From: an uncultured Flavobacteriaceae bacterium
GTDB lineage: Bacteria > Bacteroidota > Bacteroidia > Flavobacteriales > Flavobacteriaceae
NCBI GenBank assembly: GCA_905181625.1
Contig: CAJIYJ010000003.1
Location: 370,001 to 434,000 of the forward strand
Reading direction: 5' to 3'
DNA length: 64,000 nt
The position numbers were made by a program, and so were the translations under genes. Below the pieces are notes generated by a model. It saw only the letters and a list, made by a program, of their open reading frames with translations. It ran no database searches and was not told the DNA's origin. Below, in pieces: positions 54,555-63,183 of the stretch (within the stretch, counting starts at the first letter, position 1; every line of letters begins with the position of its first letter).

Positions 54555-56141
54555 ATGAATAAGATATTTTTAAAATTAATTTGTATTTCAATTTTGACAT
54601 CAGGCTTGTATGTCAATAAGTTATTCTCCCAAGTTACATCTCAAGAAATAGATGCCATCGTTCAAAATGCAATTGATAACTTTACTGTTGCTGGTGTGGC
54701 TGTTGCAGTAGTTAAGGATGGTGAAATTGTGCATCAAAAAGGATATGGCTTAAAATCTATTGAGAGTAAAGCTAAAGTAAATGAACATACAAATTTTGGC
54801 ATTGCATCTAACTCAAAAGCTTTCACTACAGCCGCTTTAGCAATGCTAGTAGAAGAGGGGAAACTTTCTTGGACAGATAAAGTAGTAGATCATATTCCAG
54901 AGTTTAAAATGTATAATGATTATGTAACACAAAACTTCAATATTCAAGATTTATTGACGCATAGATCTGGTTTAGGTCTAGGGATAGGCGACTTAATGTT
55001 TTTCCCTGATGGTTCAGATTTCACAATTAATGATATTATTACGAGTTTCCAACATTTTAAACCTCAATCTGCATTTCGAACAAAGTTTGACTATGATAAT
55101 TTACTTTATATGGTAGCTGGAGAAGTAGTAAATAGAGTAGCAGGTAAATCGTGGGAGCAGTTTATAAAGGAACGTATTTTTGAACCCCTAGAAATGGATA
55201 ATTCATTTACATCCATTACTTATATTGATGACAAAAGTAACGTTGCATCTCCACATCTTAATAATGATAAAACCCTCTCAATTGTAGAACCTGAGCAGTG
55301 GGATCCGAAAAAAATAAATGGAGCTGCCGGATCCATTTATTCTAACGTTAATGATATTGCCAACTGGATGCTGCTACATCTAAACAAAGGAAAATATGGG
55401 AATAATCTGGAAAAAAAACTTTTTAGTGAAACTAGCCAAAATGAGATGTGGAAAATACATACTACTCTAGAACCAGACAGAAACCCTCGTTATAATTCTC
55501 ATTTTAGTGGCTATGGTTTGGGTTGGAGATTGAATGATATGAAAGGAAATATGGTAGTTTCCCATACAGGAGGTTTAATAGGGATGTTATCTAAAACTAT
55601 TTTGATTCCGGATTTAAACCTTGGTATTGTAGTATTGACAAATACGTATTTAGATGGTGCAGGAGTATTTTCTGCTGTTACTCAATCTATTGTTGACCGG
55701 TATTTAGAGTTAGAAAATTTTGATTGGGCTTCAATTTTTGCAAAATCTTTTCAAAAGCGTGATGGAGATGCCAAAGAAGTGGTTGAAAAAATATGGAAAA
55801 TTACAAAGACAGCGAATATTCGTGAGCTTGAATTAAATAATTTCTTGGGAACTTTTGAAGATCCCTGGTTTGGAAAGATAGTAATCTATGAAGAGGGTAA
55901 TAAACTCTGGTTTAGGTCACATCGATCTCCAAAATTAAAAGGTCAGATGTTTTATTATAAAGCAAATACATTTATAGCTAAATGGGACGATCCAAGTCTA
56001 GTTGATGCAGATGCTTTTGTAATGTTTGGCTTAGACGAAGAAGGCAAGGCGCTAAATATTAAAATGAAAGGCATATCACCACTTATTGATTTTAGTTATG
56101 ACTTTCAAGATCTTAACTTTTTAAGAGTTAATGAAAATTAA
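54555..56141 (+). CDS. Serine hydrolase of the beta-lactamase/PBP4* family with C-terminal DUF3471-like domain
   Basis: The ATG at 54555 begins a signal peptide (KIFLKLICISILTSGLYVNKLFS). I prefer it to 54531. Catalytic motifs of the class C/PBP fold are intact: SNSK (SxxK) near residue 86, YDN (YxN) near 178, and SHTGG (KTG equivalent) near 336. The last 120 residues (LGTFEDPWFGKIVIYEEGNKL...) are a DUF3471-like beta domain. Family members include esterases, D-aminopeptidases and D,D-peptidases, so substrate is open. It follows the M19 dipeptidase by 45 bp and fits a D-peptide or murein-peptide role by context. Confidence 0.87.
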   Translation: MNKIFLKLICISILTSGLYVNKLFSQVTSQEIDAIVQNAIDNFTVAGVAVAVVKDGEIVHQKGYGLKSIESKAKVNEHTNFGIASNSKAFTTAALAMLVEEGKLSWTDKVVDHIPEFKMYNDYVTQNFNIQDLLTHRSGLGLGIGDLMFFPDGSDFTINDIITSFQHFKPQSAFRTKFDYDNLLYMVAGEVVNRVAGKSWEQFIKERIFEPLEMDNSFTSITYIDDKSNVASPHLNNDKTLSIVEPEQWDPKKINGAAGSIYSNVNDIANWMLLHLNKGKYGNNLEKKLFSETSQNEMWKIHTTLEPDRNPRYNSHFSGYGLGWRLNDMKGNMVVSHTGGLIGMLSKTILIPDLNLGIVVLTNTYLDGAGVFSAVTQSIVDRYLELENFDWASIFAKSFQKRDGDAKEVVEKIWKITKTANIRELELNNFLGTFEDPWFGKIVIYEEGNKLWFRSHRSPKLKGQMFYYKANTFIAKWDDPSLVDADAFVMFGLDEEGKALNIKMKGISPLIDFSYDFQDLNFLRVNEN

Positions 56142-56338
56142 CCTTATATCAGCTTATCTTAATTTAACTTTTCAAGCACTCTTAAATAGATTAATAAGTT
56201 TTAAACTCTAAACTTAATTCTATCTAATGCTTTAGTTCTTCTTATATTTAAATGTACCGTTTGGTTGTATAAATGAAATGTGGGTAACCTTTTCGGAAAA
56301 TAGGGTGTGGCTTAGTGAATTGTTGTTATTAAATCAAA

Positions 56339-57241
56339 CTACTTTTTTAAAGAATTATTAATTTTATTTTCAGCATATATTAATAATGCTAATGCTTTAT
56401 TAATATTACCTTTTTCTAATTCTTTTTTAGCAAAATTATGATTTGAATTCAAATCTAATTTTGAAATATTTTTTTCATCATTTAGAATTTTTTTAATTTC
56501 AGAATTATTAGGCAATTGTTCCACATTGCCCAAACGTCCTAAATTATTCCCGGTTAATACGGTACTTTCCTTAACACTCTCTGGAAGATTGTCGACACCT
56601 ATTCCTTTACTTTTAATAGGTTTAGTGATTTCAAATAAGGATTCTTTTGTAGCTCTAATGTACCAGTTTTCACCCATGCGACCTACAAGATCTAATAGGG
56701 TAGTGTCTAAAGAACCTTTATTGTTTAAATATTTTGTATTAACATGAATTAGTTCAACTTTTGCAAGTATAAGATTTCCTGCTCCTGGGCCATCACCTAA
56801 TTCTATTATTTTTGAAACAGTACATTCAAATGAAACAGGCGTTTCTTTAACCCTTGGAGGTCTTATTTTATTACTTGGAATCGGAGTTAATCCGGATTTT
56901 ACAAACTCATTAACGCCTTTTTCATAGTTAGCACTAGTTAATGACATTTGTTCTACCATATCATAGTTGACTATATTAATAACTACTTCAGGGATTTCTT
57001 TTATGTTTTCATGTGTGTGTTTTAATGAATTATTTTTTCCACTTCTAGCTGGAGAAAAAATCATCATTGGAGGGTTTGAACTGAAAACATTAAAATAACT
57101 AAAAGGACTTAAATTCACATTACCTTTCTTATCTACAGTGCTAGCGAAACATATTGGTCTTGGCGCAATTGCAGAAAGTAGATAAGCGTGTAATTCTTGT
57201 TGAGTTATATCACTTGGATCAATTGTTTTTATATTGTTCAT
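56339..57241 (-). CDS. Flavin-reductase-like FMN-binding split-barrel protein
   Basis: The 300-residue protein opens with the flavin-reductase-like domain: 'LLSAIAPRPICFASTVDKKGNVNLSPFSYFNVFSSNPPMMIF', then 'HENIKEIPEVVINIVNYDM' and 'VSFECTVSKIIELGDGPGAGNLI', typical of the FMN-binding YwrF-like group. Residues about 205-300 are a charged helical tail of unknown role. The gene is the last of the aromatic-degradation operon (5 bp after fahA). Members of this group accompany aromatic-amino-acid catabolism genes in Bacteroidota, but the reaction here is not known. Confidence 0.85.
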   Translation of the reverse strand: MNNIKTIDPSDITQQELHAYLLSAIAPRPICFASTVDKKGNVNLSPFSYFNVFSSNPPMMIFSPARSGKNNSLKHTHENIKEIPEVVINIVNYDMVEQMSLTSANYEKGVNEFVKSGLTPIPSNKIRPPRVKETPVSFECTVSKIIELGDGPGAGNLILAKVELIHVNTKYLNNKGSLDTTLLDLVGRMGENWYIRATKESLFEITKPIKSKGIGVDNLPESVKESTVLTGNNLGRLGNVEQLPNNSEIKKILNDEKNISKLDLNSNHNFAKKELEKGNINKALALLIYAENKINNSLKK

Positions 57242-57246
57242 TTAGT

Positions 57247-58467
57247 TTATTTAGCTGGTAATATTTTTGTTGCAAGTTCACCAAACCCAACACGTTGTCC
57301 CTTTTTTTGACTAAATCCACGAAAAGTGATAGTATCACCATCATTTAAAAACTTTCTTTCAGATCCGTTTTTCATTTTAATGGGTTTTGTTCCCATCCAA
57401 GATAGTTCTAGCATTGAGCCATATGAATCAGGTGTTTTTCCAGAAATAGTTCCTGAACCATACAAATCTCCTACGTTAATATTACAACCACTTACACTTT
57501 GATGAGTTAATTGTTGTACCATATTCCAATATAAATATTTGAAATTAGATTTGGCAACAACTTGATCCATAGAGTTTTCAGGTTTTATGGATACTTCTAA
57601 TTCTATATTATAATTCTTTTTTCCGTTGTACTTTAAGTAAGGTAATACCTCAGGATTTTGATCAGGACCAGGTAACCTAAATTGGTCTAACGCTTCTAAT
57701 GTTACAATCCATGGAGATATAGAAGAAGCAAAACTTTTTGATAAAAAAGGTCCTAAAGGAACGTATTCCCATTTTTGAATATCCCTTGCCGACCAATCAT
57801 TTAGAAGAACTAACCCAAATATATGATCTTCAGCATCCTCAATCGAAATAGATTCTCCAAGATCAGATTTTTTACCAGTAATAAAAGCCATTTCTAATTC
57901 AAAATCTAAACGTTCGGTAGCTTTAAATACTGGCTGAGTTGAATTAAGGGGGAGTATTTGACCTTTTGGTCTGTTAACGGACTGTTTACTAACAACAATT
58001 GAACTAGACCTTCCGTGGTAGCCTACAGGAATATGTTTCCAGTTTGGAAGAAGCGGATTCTCTTTATCACGAAACATTGTACCAATATTAGTTGCATGTT
58101 CAATACTTGAATAAAAATCAGTATAATCCCCAATATTTATTGGCATGTGCATTTGTGATTCAGATTGAAGCACAAATAGGTTGGTTTTGTTTGAAATTGG
58201 AGAGTTATGATCTGAAATCCAATCTTGAATAGAGGTTCTTACCTTATTAGTGATTGGTTTGCCTAGGGAAATAAAATCATTTAAGGTGTTTTTATTAAAT
58301 ACAGATGTATCAAAATCAAAAACTCCTAATTCGGATAAGGCAACTAAATCTAAAATATGATTACCAATAGCTACCCCAGCTCTTGGAGTTCGTTGTTTTG
58401 TTGAGAAAATTCCAAAAGGAATGTTGTAAATAGAAAAATCTGAATTTTCTGGTATATCAATTATCAT
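57247..58467 (-). CDS. fahA: Fumarylacetoacetase
   Basis: The 406-residue enzyme hydrolyses fumarylacetoacetate to fumarate and acetoacetate, the last step of tyrosine degradation. The diagnostic 'DYTDFYSSIEHATNIGTMFR', PVGYHGRSSSIVVS, the metal-binding ERLDFELEMAFITG, LLNDWSARDIQKWEYVPLGP and 'GSGTISGKTPDSYGSMLELSW' are all present, and the length suits the full-size FAH family rather than the smaller FAHD type. It lies 6 bp after hmgA. No maleylacetoacetate isomerase gene is in the window. Confidence 0.96.
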   Translation of the reverse strand: MIIDIPENSDFSIYNIPFGIFSTKQRTPRAGVAIGNHILDLVALSELGVFDFDTSVFNKNTLNDFISLGKPITNKVRTSIQDWISDHNSPISNKTNLFVLQSESQMHMPINIGDYTDFYSSIEHATNIGTMFRDKENPLLPNWKHIPVGYHGRSSSIVVSKQSVNRPKGQILPLNSTQPVFKATERLDFELEMAFITGKKSDLGESISIEDAEDHIFGLVLLNDWSARDIQKWEYVPLGPFLSKSFASSISPWIVTLEALDQFRLPGPDQNPEVLPYLKYNGKKNYNIELEVSIKPENSMDQVVAKSNFKYLYWNMVQQLTHQSVSGCNINVGDLYGSGTISGKTPDSYGSMLELSWMGTKPIKMKNGSERKFLNDGDTITFRGFSQKKGQRVGFGELATKILPAK

Positions 58468-58473
58468 ATATTA

Positions 58474-59631
58474 TTATTTTAACCAAGATTTAAAATATTT
58501 TCCATCATCGATTCTTAATGCATTTTCAGTCACTTGTAGTGGGCTAAATGTGTCAATCATGACTGCTAACTCATGAGTCTCTTTTTTTCCAATACTTCCT
58601 TCATACGTTCCGGGATGCGGTCCATGAGGGATTCCAGAAGGGTGTACTGAAATATGACCCGGTTTGATATCGGATCTACTCATAAAATCACCATCTACAT
58701 AGTAAATGATTTCATCAGAATCTATATTGGAATGATTATATGGTGATGGAATAGCTTTAGGGTGGTAATCATACAGTCTTGGACAGAAAGAGCATATCAC
58801 AAACGATTTAGTCTCAAAAGTCTGATGAACTGGTGGAGGTTGATGAATTCTTCCTGTAATAGGCTCAAAATCATGAATAGAGAAGCCGTAAGGAAAGTTG
58901 TAACCGTCCCATCCTACAACATCAAAAGGATGAGTGCCATATATAATTTCATGTAACATTCCTTGTTTTTTTATTTTCACAAGAAAATCACCTTTTTCAT
59001 TAAAAGAAACTAAGTTTTTAGGTAGTTTATAATCGCGTTCACAAAACGGAGAATGTTCTGTTAATTGACCAAACCAGTTACGGTATTTTTTTGGAGTGTA
59101 AATAGGATCAAATGATTCTGCATATAAAATTCTATTATCTTCACTTTCAAATTCAATTTGATAAATCATCCCTCTAGGAATTATCAAATAATCTCCATAT
59201 TCAAAAGAAATATTTCCTAATAAAGTTTTAAGATTTCCTTTGCCTTTATGAATAAATAACATTTCATCAGCATCTGAATTTTTATAAAAATAAGTTTCCA
59301 TGGATTTTTTTGGAGCAGCCAATCCAATATGCACACTTTTATTTACCAGTAAAGTTTGTCTAGAATCTAAAAAATCATTTTCAGGTAAAATATCAAACCC
59401 AATCAATTTTCTAGATGTGATGTTTTTTTCAATGGCAACTTTTGGAGTTACATCAATACTTTTATTAATTTTTTTTACCTGAGTAGGGGCATGCTCATGA
59501 TATAACAGTGAAGACATGCCTTCAAATCCAATAGTTCCAAATAATTCTTCATGATAAAGAGTTCCGTCAGATTTATTAAATTGAGTATGTCGTTTATTAG
59601 GAATTTTTCCAAGAGAGTGATATATAGGCAT
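58474..59631 (-). CDS. hmgA: Homogentisate 1,2-dioxygenase
   Basis: The 385-residue non-haem iron enzyme opens the ring of homogentisate to maleylacetoacetate. Signature segments are 'PIYHSLGKIPNKRHTQF' at the N-terminus, 'VVGWDGYNFPYGFSIHDFEPITGRIHQPPPVHQTF', and HPSGIPHGPHPGTYEGS carrying the iron-binding His residues and Glu. Length is slightly short of the classical enzyme but normal for the bacterial short form. It is 4 bp downstream of phhA in the operon order and 6 bp before fahA. Confidence 0.95.
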   Translation of the reverse strand: MPIYHSLGKIPNKRHTQFNKSDGTLYHEELFGTIGFEGMSSLLYHEHAPTQVKKINKSIDVTPKVAIEKNITSRKLIGFDILPENDFLDSRQTLLVNKSVHIGLAAPKKSMETYFYKNSDADEMLFIHKGKGNLKTLLGNISFEYGDYLIIPRGMIYQIEFESEDNRILYAESFDPIYTPKKYRNWFGQLTEHSPFCERDYKLPKNLVSFNEKGDFLVKIKKQGMLHEIIYGTHPFDVVGWDGYNFPYGFSIHDFEPITGRIHQPPPVHQTFETKSFVICSFCPRLYDYHPKAIPSPYNHSNIDSDEIIYYVDGDFMSRSDIKPGHISVHPSGIPHGPHPGTYEGSIGKKETHELAVMIDTFSPLQVTENALRIDDGKYFKSWLK

Positions 59632-59635
59632 AGTT

Positions 59636-61372
59636 TTACGATTTATTAATATTAATTAAAGCAATTCCATTTTTTATAAGATCAGAATATTTAGGAAATT
59701 TTTTCATTATTTTACTTAAATATACTAAAGCTTTTTCGCTATAATCAAAATATGAATTATTTAAACATGCTTCATAAAAATTCAATACAACTAGCCAATC
59801 ATCTGGACTTGTATTGATTATTTTTTTAAAAAGAATTTCTTTTTCTTTTGAAGAAAATTTAGAGGAGCTGAATTTTTCTACATCTTTATAAAGTTTATTT
59901 GATTTAGGAACTTTCGAAATCGGAGTACTTTTATAATTGCTTTTTTCTATTATAAATGAGGAGTTATCAGCACATCCAGAGTAAGCAGAAGTGATTCTGT
60001 TCCCAATAGTCATGTCATAGACTCCCCAATCTGGTTTAAATAAAATTTGATTTTCAAAAGTCACTAAACAATCTTTGAAAGAGATTAGTAAAATTTTTCC
60101 AAAAACATTTCTTATCCCAGTTATAATAGTTCCTTTAACTATTACCCCACTTTCGAATTCCAAAGAGGTTTTTTTTCCTTCAATTATTCCAAACAATTCT
60201 AAATCAGAAGGAGACATATCTTCAATAGCTAAGTTGCTTTTTTTAAGTTTTCCTATTGGAGATCCAAAACCTGAAGAGTGATAGTTTATACTGTGCCCTA
60301 TCAATTCCTTATTTCGATAAGATAAAGCAGTTTTTGAATTGGTAGATAAATAAGCAGCTTTTTTATTGTCATTAGGGTTTGAAATGCAGTTATTAAAAAC
60401 ACCTGATATTTGTAATCCTGTACTTAGCTCAATAGTTCCTAATTGTTTGGAATCAATTAACTTTTTTAAACCCTCTATACCGCCTTTTCTTAAAGACATT
60501 TGATTGGCTAATTCCTCTAGAACTTTACTTAAATGAGAAAAATCTGGAATAACAAATAGCTGAGGTTGTGGTTTTGTGATATCAAATCTTTGATACGCTG
60601 CTTCTAAAGTGTAAGGTTTTTTAACTACTTTTTTATCCAAACACCATTTGCTTTCGCCAATAGATGACAACAAGCCAGCACCATAAATTTTAAAATTTTC
60701 TAAGTTTCCTATTAGCCCATATTCAACAGTCCACCAATGAATATTTCTAATTAATTCCATTTCAGAAAATTCTTTTTTAGTATTTTGAAGCTTTATTACT
60801 TTTTCTTGCGATACATCAATTTCATGTTTTGTCGAACCTACTGTTTCTTTTAGCATTGATAAATCCCTAATTGCTATGAACATTTCCCAGTCATAAGATG
60901 ATGAAATTGCTTTGGAACCTATTTGCCCAAACCTCCTTAAGTATTCAGAATATTCTGGATTTGCTAAGAATGGGGCATGCCCTGCAGACTCGTGTATTAT
61001 GTCTGGTGCAGGAGTATACTCAATATTTTGTAGTTGTCTAATTTCACTAGCAATAATAAGAACATTATAGGACTGAAATTCCATAAATGCAGATGGGGGA
61101 ATAAACCCGTCAACAGCTACAGCTGCCCAGCCGATGTCTTTTAATATCCGATTCATTCCGTACATACTAGGAATTTTATCAACTGAAATACATGCTTTTT
61201 CTAATCCAGTAATATAAAAATCATGCGCATGTTTTTTTAAAAAAGAAATGTTACTTCGCATAACATACTTCCAAACAGATTGATTTATAGCGGTATAAGA
61301 CTCATAATTTTGAGGCTTAATATATTGCTTTAAATGATCTGGCAATTGATCTATTATTGGATTACTTTCCAT
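59636..61372 (-). CDS. phhA: Phenylalanine 4-hydroxylase (long Bacteroidota form)
   Basis: The 578-residue protein has the pterin-dependent aromatic amino acid hydroxylase core at residues about 1-290. The iron ligands are H127 and H132 in IIHESAGHAPF and E217 in WWTVEYGL. 'DGFIPPSAFMEFQ' and 'GSKAISSSYDWEMFIAIRD' also match. It converts phenylalanine to tyrosine. Residues about 290-578 are an extension absent from the short proteobacterial enzyme; they contain 'KGGIEGLKKLIDSKQLGTIELSTGLQISGVF' and two more beta-rich segments. The extension is probably structural or regulatory. It lies 3 bp after hpd in the operon. Confidence 0.93.
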   Translation of the reverse strand: MESNPIIDQLPDHLKQYIKPQNYESYTAINQSVWKYVMRSNISFLKKHAHDFYITGLEKACISVDKIPSMYGMNRILKDIGWAAVAVDGFIPPSAFMEFQSYNVLIIASEIRQLQNIEYTPAPDIIHESAGHAPFLANPEYSEYLRRFGQIGSKAISSSYDWEMFIAIRDLSMLKETVGSTKHEIDVSQEKVIKLQNTKKEFSEMELIRNIHWWTVEYGLIGNLENFKIYGAGLLSSIGESKWCLDKKVVKKPYTLEAAYQRFDITKPQPQLFVIPDFSHLSKVLEELANQMSLRKGGIEGLKKLIDSKQLGTIELSTGLQISGVFNNCISNPNDNKKAAYLSTNSKTALSYRNKELIGHSINYHSSGFGSPIGKLKKSNLAIEDMSPSDLELFGIIEGKKTSLEFESGVIVKGTIITGIRNVFGKILLISFKDCLVTFENQILFKPDWGVYDMTIGNRITSAYSGCADNSSFIIEKSNYKSTPISKVPKSNKLYKDVEKFSSSKFSSKEKEILFKKIINTSPDDWLVVLNFYEACLNNSYFDYSEKALVYLSKIMKKFPKYSDLIKNGIALININKS

Positions 61373-61375
61373 TTA

Positions 61376-62497
61376 TTATAATGTTCCTCTGAGTTCTTGT
61401 TCTTTTTCAATAGCCTCAAATAGTGCTTTAAAATTCCCTTTCCCAAATGACAACGCACCTTTTCTTTGAATAATTTCAAAAAACATTGTTGGTCTTGGTT
61501 CTATAGGTCGAGTAAAAATCTGTAATAAATATCCTTCATCATCTCTGTCTACTAAAATATTTAATTTTTTAAGCTGCGATATTTCTTCATCAATTTTACC
61601 AACTCTATTTAATACGGAATCATAATAATATGAAGGAACTTTTAAAAACTCAACTCCTCGACTTTTTAAATCGGTAACAGTTTTAACAATATTATCAGTA
61701 GAAAGAGCAATATGCTGAATTCCTTCTCCTTCATAAAAATCTAAAAACTCTTCAACTTGAGATTTTTTCTTTCCTTCTGCAGGCTCATTAATTGGAAACT
61801 TGATTTTACCGTTCCCACTACTCATGACCTTACTCATCAGAGCAGTATAGTCAGTAGAAATGTCTTCATCGTCAAACGAAAGAATTTGAGAGAATCCTAA
61901 TACTTTTTGATAGAAATTTACCCATATATCCATTTTATTCCAACCAACATTTCCTACCATGTGATCAACAAATTTTAAACCTGTGTTTGGTGGGTTATAT
62001 TCTGGTGTTTTCCATTTTCTATATCCGGGCATGAAAATTCCACTATAGTTTTTTCTTTCAATAAAAACATGAACAGTTTCACCATAAGTGTAAATACCAG
62101 ATTTGATAATCTCACCTTGATCATCTTTTTCTGTTTTAGGAGTAAAATAAGATTTGGCACCATTTTTAATAGCAGTTTCATAAGCATAGGTAGCGTCATC
62201 AACAATAAAAGCAACTACTTTAACACCATCGCCATGTTGATCTATATGACGTCCAATTTCTGTTCCACTTTTTAAAGGAGAGGTAAGCACTAAACGAATT
62301 TTATCTTGAGCAACAACATAGCTTTCTCTATCCTTTAACCCAGTTTCTAAGCCAGAGTATGCTAAAGATTGAAATCCAAATGCAGTTTTATAAAAATGAG
62401 CAGCTTGTTTAGAATTACCCACATATAATTCTATGTAATCTGTTCCATTAATAGGCATAAAATCGATTGAATTTTTATTTATTTTTTCTTTAATCAT
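61376..62497 (-). CDS. hpd: 4-Hydroxyphenylpyruvate dioxygenase
   Basis: The 373-residue enzyme converts 4-hydroxyphenylpyruvate to homogentisate. The N-terminal glyoxalase-like domain starts 'NGTDYIELYVGNSKQAAHFY'. The iron ligands in the C-terminal half are H179 (VDHMVGNV), H262 (GIQHIAL) and E341 (FFEIIQRKG). 'EGYLLQIFTRPIEPRPTMFFE' is diagnostic. It is the first gene of the operon hpd-phhA-hmgA-fahA-flavin reductase-like and is divergent from marR. The intergenic operator candidate lies 38-58 bp upstream of its start. Confidence 0.96.
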   Translation of the reverse strand: MIKEKINKNSIDFMPINGTDYIELYVGNSKQAAHFYKTAFGFQSLAYSGLETGLKDRESYVVAQDKIRLVLTSPLKSGTEIGRHIDQHGDGVKVVAFIVDDATYAYETAIKNGAKSYFTPKTEKDDQGEIIKSGIYTYGETVHVFIERKNYSGIFMPGYRKWKTPEYNPPNTGLKFVDHMVGNVGWNKMDIWVNFYQKVLGFSQILSFDDEDISTDYTALMSKVMSSGNGKIKFPINEPAEGKKKSQVEEFLDFYEGEGIQHIALSTDNIVKTVTDLKSRGVEFLKVPSYYYDSVLNRVGKIDEEISQLKKLNILVDRDDEGYLLQIFTRPIEPRPTMFFEIIQRKGALSFGKGNFKALFEAIEKEQELRGTL

Positions 62498-62520
62498 ATT
62501 TTTTTTTAAGTGTCTATATA

Positions 62521-62555
62521 AAAATATAAAAAGATTGTTGTTAATGCAACAACAA
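62521..62555 (-). promoter_or_regulatory. Candidate MarR operator and hpd promoter
   Basis: At 62535-62555 there is a 21-bp inverted repeat, TTGTTGTT-N5-AACAACAA, with perfect 8-bp arms. On the minus strand a TATATTTT (62528-62521) resembles the Bacteroidota -7 element TAnnTTTG. A TTG inside the palindrome lies 21 bp upstream of it, the distance expected for a -33 element. A repressor on this palindrome would therefore cover the hpd promoter. The site is midway between hpd and the divergent MarR gene, so it could also control marR. Confidence 0.6.
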
Positions 62556-62620
62556 ACAGGTTTTAATAATATTTTTAAAAAATTAGTGTATAAAACATGT
62601 TATTATTATATTCACTTTAT

Positions 62621-63070
62621 ATGGATAGAATAGAAGGTTTTGGGCTATACTTAGATTTAACTTTAAAAAAAATATCTGAGACATACTTAAGAGTTTTTAA
62701 AAAATATAATATAAACCTTACTATAGAACAATTTGTTATTTTACAGCGTATAGATATGCTAGGAAGTCATGCTTCACAAAAGGATATAGTAGAAACTAAT
62801 TATAGAAATAGAGCAACCACTTCTAGAGTTATTAGTGGATTATGTAAAAAAAATCTTGTAATAAAGAAAAGATTTAAAAGTGACTTAAAGCGTTACAAGC
62901 TAATTATCACTAAAGATGGATATCTTGAATTAGATAAAGCTAAACCTCATGTCCAAAAATTAAGAGATTTATCTCAAAAAAATATTAATCAAAAAGATTT
63001 TAAAGAGTTGTTGGTTGTTTTGGATAAAATTAAAGATAACTATGAGTTTTATGATGAAAGTGTAGATTAA
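62621..63070 (+). CDS. MarR-family transcriptional regulator
   Basis: The likely start is ATG 62621 (MDRIEGFGLYLDLTLKK), giving 149 residues; ATG 62597 would add eight hydrophobic residues. A winged-helix MarR domain is visible: LTIEQFVILQRIDML, the 'ASQKDIVETNYRNRATTSRVISGLCKKNLV' recognition helix region, and the wing 'KRFKSDLKRYKLIIT'. Such proteins bind palindromic operators as dimers and are often released by aromatic ligands. Its position divergent from hpd, with a palindrome between, suggests it controls the aromatic-degradation operon; ligand unknown. Confidence 0.87.
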   Translation: MDRIEGFGLYLDLTLKKISETYLRVFKKYNINLTIEQFVILQRIDMLGSHASQKDIVETNYRNRATTSRVISGLCKKNLVIKKRFKSDLKRYKLIITKDGYLELDKAKPHVQKLRDLSQKNINQKDFKELLVVLDKIKDNYEFYDESVD

Positions 63071-63093
63071 TAAGTTTTATAAAATTATTTCTA

Positions 63094-63125
63094 ACTATTT
63101 GATTTTTATTAAATAGTATTTTTTT
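63094..63125 (+). terminator. Intrinsic terminator after the MarR gene
   Basis: A 10-bp stem (63094-63103 with 63108-63117, including one G-U pair) with a TTTT loop is followed by ATTTTTTT. It begins 23 bp after the marR stop. The stem is A+T-rich, but its shape and T-run are right for a terminator separating marR from the alcohol dehydrogenase gene. Confidence 0.6.
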
Positions 63126-63183
63126 ACTAATTTGTACTTAATTACAGCCAACACTAGGATTAGAATATTAAATAAAAAGAATC

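Noticed and set aside
56195-56216. TAAGTTT/AAACTTA inverted repeat after the serine hydrolase gene
   Set aside because: Short A/T-rich stem and no following T-run; too weak to call a terminator.
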